A stretch of DNA of 64,000 nucleotides, taken from NCBI RefSeq assembly GCF_900496975.1, contig NZ_UFQC01000030.1, positions 1 to 64,000 on the forward strand, written 5' to 3'. The notes under the pieces are model-generated. The model made no database searches, had not been told where the DNA came from, and was given only the letters and a program-made list of their open reading frames with translations. Made by a program: the position numbers and the translations under genes. Shown here one piece after another: positions 1 through 7,465 of this stretch. Source of the DNA: Achromobacter veterisilvae (GTDB taxonomy: Bacteria > Pseudomonadota > Gammaproteobacteria > Burkholderiales > Burkholderiaceae_B). How positions within the stretch are numbered: position 1 is the stretch's first letter; every line of letters starts with the position of its first letter.

Positions 1-316
1 CGTGCGCCGCCGGAGCGTCCGCGGGCACGGCTGCCGGCGCGGGCGGCGGGCTGGCGGCTTCGGCGGCCGCGCCGCCCTCGGACAGCAGGGTCGCGATGAC
101 GTCGCCCACCGGCACCTCGGTGTCGCCGGCCGGCACGTGGATGCGGTGCAGGACCCCGCTGTCCAGGGCTTCGAGTTCAATGACGGCCTTGTCGGTTTCG
201 ATTTCGGCCAGGATGTCGCCGGCCTTGACCGCATCGCCCGACTGCTTCAACCACTGCAGGATCTTGCCTTGCGTCGTGCCCGCGCCGATGGCGGGCATCA
301 CGACCTCGATATCCAT
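1..316 (-). CDS. 2-oxo acid dehydrogenase E2 (dihydrolipoamide acyltransferase), lipoyl domain, 3' part off the left edge
   Basis: Reading the minus strand from the ATG at 316 gives a protein that starts MDIEVVMPAIG and runs off the window after about 105 residues. The ETDKA motif at residues 40-44 contains the lysine (K43) that is lipoylated in 2-oxo acid dehydrogenase E2 proteins, and residues 1-80 fit a single lipoyl domain followed by an Ala/Pro-rich linker. Only this domain is visible, so the catalytic acyltransferase domain is assumed, not seen; a free-standing biotinyl/lipoyl protein cannot be excluded. It is the most distal visible gene of the minus-strand operon that also holds the fused E1 (1743-3953), so it is the natural E2 partner of that enzyme. 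Confidence 0.85.
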   Translation of the reverse strand, partial: MDIEVVMPAIGAGTTQGKILQWLKQSGDAVKAGDILAEIETDKAVIELEALDSGVLHRIHVPAGDTEVPVGDVIATLLSEGGAAAEAASPPPAPAAVPADAPAAH

Positions 317-328
317 GTCTGACTCGCT

Positions 329-1030
329 TTACGTGTTGTCCAAATTGCCCGTCTTCTCGATGTACAGGGCGGCGTCCGAAATGTCCGCCACGACCGCGGC
401 GCGCGCGCCCTCGGCGTCGCGGCGCTCCAGGGCGCCCAGCAGCGCCGCGTGGTGGCTGAACGATTCCCAGCTCTCCGACTTGCGGTCCTTGCTGCCCATG
501 CTCAGCGAAAACAGCGGCGCGATCTGCAGCCAGATGTTCTCGATCATGCCCACCAGCAGCGGCATGCCGGCCGCCTCGTACAGCGTGAAATGCAGGTTGC
601 GGTTGGCCTCGATGGTCTTCAGGGTGTCGATCTTCGGCCGGTGCCCCAGCCTGTCGAACTCGTCGGCGTACTGCCGTATGCGCGCGACCGTCGCGTCCGT
701 CATGATCTTGGAGGCCTCGGCCGCCGCGAAGCCTTCCATGCAGCAGCGGATGCGCACGATCTCCCGGAATTTCGGCAAGCTGGGCTTGGGCACGCGCAGG
801 CCGCGGCTGGGCAGCATTTCCAGCGCGCCTTCGGCGACCAGCTTGTTGACCGCTTCGCGCACCGGCATCGGACTGGTGTTGAGCACGGCCGCCAGGCCGC
901 GCAGGGTCACCTTTTCCCCCGGAGGCACCGCGCCGCTCATCAAGAGCTGGCGGGTCTTCTGGTAGATCTGGTCCGCGACCGTAATGCGTTCCTGCTTGTC
1001 GAGCAGGCCTTCCAGGATGCTGTTGTCCAT
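329..1030 (-). CDS. GntR-family (FCD domain) transcriptional regulator
   Basis: A 233-residue protein with an N-terminal winged helix (about residues 15-75; VADQIYQKTRQLL, SPMPVREAVNKL) and an all-helical FCD ligand-binding domain (about 90-220) with His residues in the expected helices (NLHFTLYEA, SHHAALLGAL). FCD-type GntR proteins usually sense carboxylates or sugar acids and repress adjacent catabolic genes. It lies inside the operon it probably controls, 6 bp after the upstream dehydrogenase and just before the E2 gene, so autoregulation together with the enzymes is likely. A candidate target is the TGTGATCACA palindrome upstream of the first gene of the operon. The ligand cannot be read from the sequence. 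Confidence 0.9.
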   Translation of the reverse strand: MDNSILEGLLDKQERITVADQIYQKTRQLLMSGAVPPGEKVTLRGLAAVLNTSPMPVREAVNKLVAEGALEMLPSRGLRVPKPSLPKFREIVRIRCCMEGFAAAEASKIMTDATVARIRQYADEFDRLGHRPKIDTLKTIEANRNLHFTLYEAAGMPLLVGMIENIWLQIAPLFSLSMGSKDRKSESWESFSHHAALLGALERRDAEGARAAVVADISDAALYIEKTGNLDNT

Positions 1031-1036
1031 ATCGTC

Positions 1037-1759
1037 TCAATTCATATAGACGCCACCGTTCACATCCAGAGTGGCGCCGCAGATGTAGCTCGCGCCATCG
1101 GAACAGAGAAAGGCGATGGGCAAGGCGATTTCGCGCGGCTGCGCCATGCGCCGCAGCGGAATTCTATTCGCATCGAAAGCCTGCCCCTGCGTCATCCCCG
1201 TATCGGTCGCGCCGGGCGCGACGCTGTTCACGGTGACGCCGGAATCGGCCGCCCTGCGGGCCAGCCATTTGACGAAGGCATGCGTGCCGCCCTTGGCCGC
1301 GACGTAGTGCGGGCTGGCCGCCAGGCCGCCCATGCGCGCCGCCACGGAAGACACCAGGACCATCCGGCCGGCGCCCTGCGCGCTCATCTTCGCCAGCGCG
1401 GCGCGCGTCAGGTGCATGAGGCCAAGCAGGTTGATGTCGATGACCTGGTGGAATACCTCGTCCCAGCCCGCCTCGTTCCAGTCGTCCCAGGGGCAATAGC
1501 CCGCATTGGCCACCAGCGCGTCCAGGCGGTCGATGCCCGCCACGGCGGCTTCGGCCGCGGCCCGGTCGGCGACGTCGAACGCGATGGCGCGGGCCGGCAC
1601 GCCGCCGGCGCCCAGTTGCTCGGCCAGGTCCCGCGGCGCCTGCCGGTCCGCCAGCACCAGCGAGGCGCCCTGTTCGCCGCAGACCGCCGCGGTCGCGCGG
1701 CCGATGCCGCCGGCCGCGCCGGTGATCAGGATGGTCTTGCCTTCAAGCGCGCGCGGCAC
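1037..1759 (-). CDS. Short-chain dehydrogenase/reductase (SDR)
   Basis: A 240-residue classical SDR: nucleotide motif TGAAGGIG near residues 11-18, NAG in VANAGYC, and the catalytic Ser and YxxxK (SSVAARMGG and YVAAK). The C-terminus ends in the usual DVNGG segment. The start is a GTG at 1759 that lies inside the 3' end of the E1 gene (17-bp overlap), preceded by GGGAGA at a suitable distance, so the two are probably translationally coupled. Its place between E1 and the regulator suggests it supplies the oxo substrate of the dehydrogenase complex by oxidising an alcohol. Substrate is unknown; a diol or hydroxy acid is plausible by analogy with acetoin/butanediol systems. Confidence 0.9.
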   Translation of the reverse strand: MPRALEGKTILITGAAGGIGRATAAVCGEQGASLVLADRQAPRDLAEQLGAGGVPARAIAFDVADRAAAEAAVAGIDRLDALVANAGYCPWDDWNEAGWDEVFHQVIDINLLGLMHLTRAALAKMSAQGAGRMVLVSSVAARMGGLAASPHYVAAKGGTHAFVKWLARRAADSGVTVNSVAPGATDTGMTQGQAFDANRIPLRRMAQPREIALPIAFLCSDGASYICGATLDVNGGVYMN

Positions 1760-3953
1760 GGGCGTCTCCCTTGGGCGTGGCCGACAGCGCGCTCTCGGCC
1801 AGCATGTCCTGGATCAGCGCGCGGACGTCGGCTTCGCCCGCCAGCGCGGCGCGCTCCAGCGCCTGCGACACCACGGGCGGCGCCCACCGGCCCGTGACGC
1901 GCTTGACCGGCTGGTCCAGGTAGTCGAAGTAGCGGCGCTGGATCTCGTCGGCGATCAGCGCCCCCAGGCTCGCGCCCCGCGTGGTCTGCTCCACGATCGC
2001 CACGCGGCCGGTCTTCATGACGGAGCGGCCGATGGTGTCGTAGTCGATGTCGCGCTGCGACAGCGTGCGCAGGTCGATCACGTCTGCGCGCACACCCGCC
2101 TCGTCCACCAGGCGGCAGCATTCGTCCACCATAGTCAAGGTCGTCAGCAGCGTGATCTGGTCGCCCTCGCGCACGCGCTTGGCGCGGCCGATGGGGATGT
2201 AGTAGTCCAGGTCCCTGGGAACCGGCGTCTTGCGCTTGTGCAGTTGCTGCGGCTCGATGACCAGCACCGGGTCCTTGCAGCGCAAGGCCGAGTTCATCAG
2301 GCCCACGTAGTCGAAGGCGTTGGACGGCGCCACGATGCGCCAGCCCGGGAACAGCGCGAACACGCCCGCCGGATCCATCGAATGCTGCGAGCCATAGCCT
2401 TCGGGTCCCGGGATGCGGGTGCGCAGCACCAGCGGCACGCAGGCCGTGCCGTTGAACAGGTGCCGGATCTTGCCCGCCTGGTTCAGCAACTGGTCGCCCG
2501 CGACCAGGAAGAAATCGCTGTACATCAGTTCGACCACGGGCTTCAGGCCCGACAGCGCCGCGCCGGTCGCCAGGCCGCAGAAGCCGTTCTCGGTGATGGG
2601 CGTATTGATCAGCCTGCCGGCGAACCGGTCGGTCAGGCCGCGGGTGGCGCCCACCGTGCCCCCGCCCATGTTGGCGACGTCCTCGCCGAAGACGTAGATG
2701 TCCTCGTCCTCGGCCATGCGCGCGCCCATGGTCCGCGCAATGGCCGCGATGTAGGACAGGGGTTCCATGTCCTCGGCGGCGTAGTCTTCCGCCTCGGCGT
2801 AGCGCACTCCGTCGAATTCCGCCATGTCGCTCGCCAGGTGCTCGTCCACGGTGGCGGCGGCGGGCCAGAGTTCGGCGCGGATGCGGGCCGACGATCCGGC
2901 GCCTTCGACGCAGGACGCGGCGGCGGCGTCCACCGCATCGTTTACGGCGGCGTCGATGGCGGCCAGTTCGGTGGCATCGAGAATGCCGCGCGCCGGCAGC
3001 TCCCGCTGCAGGAACAGCCAGGGATCGCGCGCCTTCCAGGCGTTCTCCTCGTCGCGCGTGCGGTAGCCGAATGCGCTGCCCGGGATCGACGAACTCTGGT
3101 GGTAGTAGCGGTAGACCTCGGCCAGAATGAAGGCCGGCCGCCCCTCGCGGGCGATGTGGTCGCGCGCCCAGCGCGTGGCCAGCCAGACCGCGAACGGGTT
3201 CATGCCGTCCACCTTGACCGCCGCGATGCCGTGGCCCTGCGGCCGCGTCAGCAGTTCGGTTTCGAAGGTGGATTGCTCCACGCTCATGGACACGGCGTAT
3301 TTGTTGTTCTCGAGGAAGAAGATCATGGGCAGGCCGTACAGGGCCGCCAGGTTCATGGCTTCGTGCGTGGCGCCCTGGTGCACGGCGCCGTCGCCGAAGA
3401 ACGTGACCATGGCCTTGCCCGAGCCGCGCCGCTTCTCCGCGAACGCGTGCCCGCAGGCGATGGGAATGCCGCCGGCCACGATGGCGTTGGTGCCCATGAT
3501 GCCCAGGTCCGCGCGGCGCAAATGCATCGAGCCGCCGCGCCCGCCGGTCCAGCCGTCCTTCAGCCCCAGGATCTCGTGCATCAGGCCCTGGATCTCCTGC
3601 CGCATGCGCAGCGTCAGCCCGGCCGCGGACGGATCCAGGCCGTCGTCGTACAGCGCGTTGACCGCCTTGGCGATGCATTGGTGATGCGCGCGGTGCGTGC
3701 CGTTCATCAGGGTATCGACGGGCAGCGCCGCGATGCAGCCCGCGGCCGCGCCTTCCTGCCCGATGCTGGAATGCGCCGGCCCGTGCACCAGGTTCAGCTT
3801 GTCCAGTTGCAGGATTTTTTCCTCGAAGCGGCGCGCCACCAGGAACAGCGTCGTCAGCCGCAGCGCCTCGGCGCGCGTCAGCAGCGCCCAGTCGCTCTCC
3901 TGCACGGCCAGCGTGTGCACCGGCGTTTTCTGTTCGAGTTCCTCGAATTGCAT
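1743..3953 (-). CDS. 2-oxo acid dehydrogenase E1 component, alpha and beta subunits fused
   Basis: A 736-residue thiamine-diphosphate enzyme. Residues 1 to about 360 match an E1 alpha subunit, with the ThDP motif GDGAVHQG (GDG at 187-189) closed by NN at 216-217. From about residue 385 the protein continues as an E1 beta subunit (YVFGEDVANMGGG, ITENGFCGLA, GSQHSMDP, then the transketolase C-terminal region). In acetoin, branched-chain and many pyruvate dehydrogenases these are separate proteins of roughly 320-400 and 325-340 residues, so the length equals a clean fusion. It decarboxylates a 2-oxo acid (or acetoin) and passes the acyl group to lipoyl E2. The neighbours are two SDRs, a GntR regulator and a lipoyl E2. 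Which oxo compound it uses cannot be decided. Confidence 0.93.
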   Translation of the reverse strand: MQFEELEQKTPVHTLAVQESDWALLTRAEALRLTTLFLVARRFEEKILQLDKLNLVHGPAHSSIGQEGAAAGCIAALPVDTLMNGTHRAHHQCIAKAVNALYDDGLDPSAAGLTLRMRQEIQGLMHEILGLKDGWTGGRGGSMHLRRADLGIMGTNAIVAGGIPIACGHAFAEKRRGSGKAMVTFFGDGAVHQGATHEAMNLAALYGLPMIFFLENNKYAVSMSVEQSTFETELLTRPQGHGIAAVKVDGMNPFAVWLATRWARDHIAREGRPAFILAEVYRYYHQSSSIPGSAFGYRTRDEENAWKARDPWLFLQRELPARGILDATELAAIDAAVNDAVDAAAASCVEGAGSSARIRAELWPAAATVDEHLASDMAEFDGVRYAEAEDYAAEDMEPLSYIAAIARTMGARMAEDEDIYVFGEDVANMGGGTVGATRGLTDRFAGRLINTPITENGFCGLATGAALSGLKPVVELMYSDFFLVAGDQLLNQAGKIRHLFNGTACVPLVLRTRIPGPEGYGSQHSMDPAGVFALFPGWRIVAPSNAFDYVGLMNSALRCKDPVLVIEPQQLHKRKTPVPRDLDYYIPIGRAKRVREGDQITLLTTLTMVDECCRLVDEAGVRADVIDLRTLSQRDIDYDTIGRSVMKTGRVAIVEQTTRGASLGALIADEIQRRYFDYLDQPVKRVTGRWAPPVVSQALERAALAGEADVRALIQDMLAESALSATPKGDARAARA

Positions 3954-3975
3954 GCTGTCCCCTCGTCAGTGGCGC

Positions 3976-4749
3976 TCAGATGTGCGCGGTCACGCCGCCG
4001 TCCACGACCAGGCTCGCGCCGGTCACGAAGTCGGAAGCGGGGCTGGCCAGGAACAAGGCCGGGCCGACCAGGTCTTCGGGTTCGCCCCAGCGCCCCATGG
4101 GCGTGGTGGCCACGACGCGCTCCGCGTGCCCGGGGATGTCCACCCGCGCCTGGCGGGACAGCGCGGTATCGATCCAGCCGGGCTGGATCACGTTCACGGC
4201 GATGCCGTCGGCCGCCCAGGCGCAGGCCAGCGACCGCGTCAGTTGCAGGACCCCGCCCTTGCTGGCCGAGTACGCCGCGGTCACGGCGTTGGAGGCCAGC
4301 GCCAGGATGGAGCCGATGTTGATGATCTTGCCCTTGCCGCGCGCCCGCATGGAGGCGTGCACGGCCTGGCACATGTTGAAGCTGCCCTTCAGGTTGATAT
4401 CGACGATGCGGTCCCAGACGTCTTCGGGGTAGAGCTCCGGCCGCATGCGGGTGTTGACCCCGGCGCAGTTCACCAGCACGTCGACTCCGCCGAAATCGGC
4501 CAACGCCTCGGCCACCACCGTCTCGCAGGCGGCGCGGTCTTCCACTTGCAGCGCGTAGCTTCCGGTCTTTGCGCCGGATCCGCGCAGCTCGGACGCCAGC
4601 GCATCCAGCCTTTCCCCCGCCAGGTCGGCCAGCACCACCGTCGCGCCCGCCCGGGCAAAAGCCCGGCTGAGCGCGGCGCCGATGCCGCCTGCCGCGCCGG
4701 TAATCAAAACGACCTTGTCTCGGATATCGAAGTGTTCTTGTTGGGCCAT
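3976..4749 (-). CDS. Short-chain dehydrogenase/reductase, gluconate-5-dehydrogenase-like
   Basis: A 257-residue classical SDR with TGAAGGIG near residues 17-24, NCAGVNTR, the catalytic serine in GSILALAS and the tetrad YSASK. The N-terminal phrase FDIRDKVVLITGAAGG and the C-terminal TGASLVVDGG are typical of the sugar/sugar-acid and 3-oxoacyl SDR branch. It is the first gene of the minus-strand operon and ends 22 bp before the fused E1 gene. Its likely job is to oxidise a hydroxyl group of the imported substrate before oxidative decarboxylation, but this comes from gene order only. The ATG at 4749 fits the start of homology. Confidence 0.9.
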   Translation of the reverse strand: MAQQEHFDIRDKVVLITGAAGGIGAALSRAFARAGATVVLADLAGERLDALASELRGSGAKTGSYALQVEDRAACETVVAEALADFGGVDVLVNCAGVNTRMRPELYPEDVWDRIVDINLKGSFNMCQAVHASMRARGKGKIINIGSILALASNAVTAAYSASKGGVLQLTRSLACAWAADGIAVNVIQPGWIDTALSRQARVDIPGHAERVVATTPMGRWGEPEDLVGPALFLASPASDFVTGASLVVDGGVTAHI

Positions 4750-4778
4750 GCCGCTTCCGTCGAATACTATTTTTGATA

Positions 4779-4788
4779 TGTGATCACA
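4779..4788. promoter_or_regulatory. Candidate GntR operator (TGTGATCACA palindrome)
   Basis: A perfect 10-bp palindrome in a short AT-rich stretch 30 bp upstream of the first gene of the SDR/E1/E2 operon. FCD-type GntR proteins bind short A/T-flanked palindromes, and a GntR gene is inside the operon, so this is the most likely operator. The TGTGA and TCACA halves resemble a CRP site but lack the six-base spacer, which argues against CRP. Confidence 0.4.
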
Positions 4789-4856
4789 AATTGGATTCTA
4801 TGAATGGGTTCGGAACGCGTCAACCGCGGGGATATCGGGGTCTACCCGTAGAACGG

Positions 4857-4889
4857 AAAAATGGCGGGACGGTTCCCCCGTCCCGCCAT
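4857..4889 (-). terminator. Intrinsic terminator of the zinc receptor gene
   Basis: A perfect 12-bp stem (4861-4872 with 4878-4889) and five-base loop. Read on the minus strand it is followed by five T residues (4861-4857). It lies about 40 bp beyond the stop codon of the TonB receptor, so it is a standard Rho-independent terminator separating that gene from the downstream operon. Confidence 0.85.
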
Positions 4890-4929
4890 GGCGGAAGCTA
4901 TCGGGCCGCCGGCGGCGGCCCGCGCGTCT

Positions 4930-7041
4930 TCAGTACGTCATCCGCACGCCCAGCAGCACGCTGCGTCCCGGCAGCGGCGCGACGGAGGAGATGAACGAAG
5001 CGTGGTTGTAGGCCAGCTTGTTCAGCAGGTTGGTGCCGCGCAGGTAGACTTCATAGCGCGTGGCGCCATACTGGCCGCGATAGGCCACCACCGCGTTCAC
5101 CATGTTGTAGCCGGGCGTGCTGTCCTCGTAGGCGGCGATGTCCTTTTGCGAGAAGACGCGCGCGTACTCGACGCCGCCCGACCACTGCCCCCACTTCACG
5201 TTGCCCCGCAGGCCGGCGCGGGCCGCCGGGATGCGCGGCAGGTTGCCGTCGCCCCCGGTCAGCTTGCCACGCACGTAGTCGCCGAACACGGCGGCCGAGA
5301 ACACCGGCGTGAACTGGTGGCGCAGCTCGCCTTCCACGCCCGTGAATTCCGCGTCGCGCTGGGCGTATTCGATCAGGCGGAAGTCCTCGTAGCGGTCCAG
5401 CGTGTTGGCATAGATGTAGTTCTTCACCCGGTTGTGGAACACGCTGGCCGAGAACGTCGTGTCGCCGGAATGCTTGCGCAGCGTCAGGTCGATGTTGTGC
5501 GAGGTCTCGCGGCCCAGGTCGGGGTTGCCCAGTTCGTAGGTGTTGGTGGCGATGTGCACGCCGTCGGCGTAGAGTTCCTGCGCCGTCGGCAGGCGCTGGG
5601 AGCGCGACAGCGACAACGCCACCGAGTACTGCGGCGCGAAGTCCCAGATGGCCGCGGCGGAGAATGAGGTGCCAGACAGGCTGCTGCGCGGCGCGCCGCC
5701 CGACGGCGAGATGCGCTGCCAGTCCTGCCGCGCGCCCAACTCGAAGCGCCAGTCGTTCAACTGGTATTCCTCCAGCACGAACAGGCCGTTGGAGCGCGTC
5801 TTGCTGCGCGGCAGGAACGCTTCCTCGCCGTCGGCGCTGAAATCGCTGTAGGCGTTCTGCAATCCGATCACGCCGCGCCAGCCCGCGATGGGCTTGTGCT
5901 GCAATTCCAGGCGCAGGTCATAGCCCTTGTTCTTGAAGCGGGTGCCGACTTCGCCGCCTTCGATCTCGTCGTGCTGGTAGTCGGTCAGGCCGCCGCGCAG
6001 CCGGATCTTCTCGAAGCCGGCGAACGGGTCCTGGTATTCGGCGCGCAGGTCCAGGCGGTTGCTGCGCAGTTTCACGTAGGGCACGCCGCCATGTTCATGA
6101 TCGTGGTCGTGGTCCTCGTCTTCGTCGCCGTCGTCATGATCGTGGCCGCCGCAGTGCAGGTGCGTGCCATGCGGGTGGCAGCCTTCGTATTCGTGATTGT
6201 GCCCGGGCAGGCCGTATTCGCTTTCCAGGTGGGTGAAGGCCAGGCCGACGTAGCCGCGCGCCGTGATCCACGACATGCCGACGGAACCTTGGGAGGATTC
6301 GCTGTACGAGCCTTCCAGCTTGCCGCCCGGCCAGTCCGGCACGTCGTAGTCGCTGGTGCGGCGCTTCATGCCTTCCACGCGCACGGCGAATTGCCCTTGG
6401 CCCGCCGTGATGCCCACCGCGCCCGAGCGCTCCTTCGTGCCCGTGGCGCCGCGCAGCTCGGCTTCGGCCTCGATGCCCTTCTCCGGCACCGCGGTGGGAA
6501 CCTTCTTGTCCACCACGTTGACCACGCCGCCGATCGCGCCGCCGCCGTACAGCAGCGTGGCCGGGCCCCGCAGCACTTCGATGCGCTCGGCCAGCAGCGG
6601 CTCCACCGTCACGGCATGGTCGGGAGAAATGCCGGACGCGTCCATGACCTCGGAACCGTCGGACAACACCTTCACGCGCGGCGCGGTCTGCCCGCGGATG
6701 ACCGGACGGCTGGCGCCGGCGCCGAAGGTATCGCTATTGACGCCGGGCAGGTTCTTCAGCGTTTCGCCCAGCGTCCCGGTGCGCTGTTCGATCAGCGCAT
6801 CGCCTTCCAGTACCGATGCCGGCAGCGTGGTGCTGTTCAGGTCCAGGCCCAGCGGATTGGCCGACACCGTGATGGGCGCCAGCGTCCGGGCGCTGGCGGA
6901 TTCCGTTTCCGTCTGGGCCTGGACCGCCGGCGCGGCCAGTATCAACGCGCAGGCCAGGGGCTTGAGGCCGCCCTTGCGGCGCGGCCGCCGGCCGCCTCCC
7001 GCGCCGATTTCCCGCTCCCGCCCCTGCTTCTTGCCGTTCAT
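4930..7041 (-). CDS. znuD: TonB-dependent outer-membrane zinc receptor, ZnuD-like
   Basis: A 703-residue TonB-dependent receptor with a signal sequence (charged N-region, then ACALILAAPAVQA), a plug domain (SVLEGDALIEQRTGTLGETL, PVIRGQ, VEVLRGPATLLYGG-type region) and a beta-barrel ending in an aromatic residue (LLGVRMTY). A loop at about residues 280-318 is extremely rich in His, Asp and Cys (GCHPHGTHLHCGGHDHDDGD), the hallmark of ZnuD-type zinc receptors. The ATG at 7041 has AAGAGGG six bases upstream and is preferred over an in-frame TTG at 7056. Two Zur-like boxes cover the promoter, supporting induction by zinc starvation. The inner-membrane znuABC genes are not in this window. Confidence 0.9.
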   Translation of the reverse strand: MNGKKQGREREIGAGGGRRPRRKGGLKPLACALILAAPAVQAQTETESASARTLAPITVSANPLGLDLNSTTLPASVLEGDALIEQRTGTLGETLKNLPGVNSDTFGAGASRPVIRGQTAPRVKVLSDGSEVMDASGISPDHAVTVEPLLAERIEVLRGPATLLYGGGAIGGVVNVVDKKVPTAVPEKGIEAEAELRGATGTKERSGAVGITAGQGQFAVRVEGMKRRTSDYDVPDWPGGKLEGSYSESSQGSVGMSWITARGYVGLAFTHLESEYGLPGHNHEYEGCHPHGTHLHCGGHDHDDGDEDEDHDHDHEHGGVPYVKLRSNRLDLRAEYQDPFAGFEKIRLRGGLTDYQHDEIEGGEVGTRFKNKGYDLRLELQHKPIAGWRGVIGLQNAYSDFSADGEEAFLPRSKTRSNGLFVLEEYQLNDWRFELGARQDWQRISPSGGAPRSSLSGTSFSAAAIWDFAPQYSVALSLSRSQRLPTAQELYADGVHIATNTYELGNPDLGRETSHNIDLTLRKHSGDTTFSASVFHNRVKNYIYANTLDRYEDFRLIEYAQRDAEFTGVEGELRHQFTPVFSAAVFGDYVRGKLTGGDGNLPRIPAARAGLRGNVKWGQWSGGVEYARVFSQKDIAAYEDSTPGYNMVNAVVAYRGQYGATRYEVYLRGTNLLNKLAYNHASFISSVAPLPGRSVLLGVRMTY

Positions 7042-7054
7042 TTTTGCCCTCTTC

Positions 7055-7098
7055 AAATGTTATATCATTACAAACAAGAAGCAAATGATATAACATTT
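7055..7098. promoter_or_regulatory. Two inverted Zur-like boxes upstream of the zinc receptor
   Basis: Two 15-bp arms (7055-7069 and 7084-7098) are perfect inverted repeats of each other, separated by 14 bp. Each arm is also close to a palindrome: AAATGATATAACATTT (7083-7098) matches its own complement at 14 of 16 positions. This resembles the AT-rich TGTTATA-type Zur boxes of proteobacteria. The element begins 14 bp upstream of the ATG and must overlap the promoter or leader, consistent with zinc-dependent repression. Confidence 0.7.
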
Positions 7099-7133
7099 CA
7101 GTTGTGGTGCGGGGAGGGGGGCGTAAAAGGCAA

Positions 7134-7439
7134 GGGTGTCTGACACCCGGGAAGCATCGGGGCAGAACGGAGCACGTCTCGTACGGGTGTCAGACACCTT
7201 TCCGCGTTCCGTCTCGTATGGGTGTCGGACACCTTTCCGCGAGGTGAAGTGTCTGACACCCGTACGGAATGCCGGTCCGGGTGGAGATGGTCTTGACGGG
7301 TGTCTGACACGGGGTTGTGGGTGTCTGACACCCGGGAAGCATCGGGACAGAACGAAGCGCGTCTCGTACGGGTGTCAGACACCTTTCCATGTTCCGTCTC
7401 CTACGGCGGGTGCCAGACACCTTTCCGCGAGGTGAAGTG
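7134..7439. repeat. Cluster of eight GGTGTC-N-GACACC palindromes with an approximately 120-bp tandem duplication
   Basis: Short palindromes of the form GGTGTC-N-GACACC occur at 7134-7148, 7186-7198, 7221-7233, 7249-7259, 7300-7310, 7319-7333, 7371-7383 and 7409-7421; the last is degenerate. The central base varies (T, A or G), which shows selection on the arms. Segment 7134-7251 is repeated as 7319-7439 with a few substitutions and a 3-bp length difference. The open frames here only repeat a MSDT-like string on both strands and are not coding. The cluster fills the 409-bp gap between the zinc receptor and the downstream end of the Pot-like operon. It looks like a REP/BIME-type element; a transcription-terminating or mRNA-stabilising role is possible. 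Confidence 0.85.
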
Positions 7440-7465
7440 AGCGTCCAGCACCCAGGCGGCCTCCC

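Noticed and set aside
1506..4322. Long plus-strand frame antisense to the E1 and SDR genes
   Set aside because: High GC suppresses stop codons on the antisense strand. The minus-strand frames have clear catalytic motifs, while this one is rich in Arg/Ala/His with no domain.
4779..4788. CRP binding site
   Set aside because: The TGTGA and TCACA halves are directly joined without the six-base spacer required for CRP.
7098..7435. Short open frames on both strands in the repeat cluster
   Set aside because: They translate the same MSDT-like string from the palindromes on either strand, have no ribosome-binding sites and no homology; they are by-products of the repeats.
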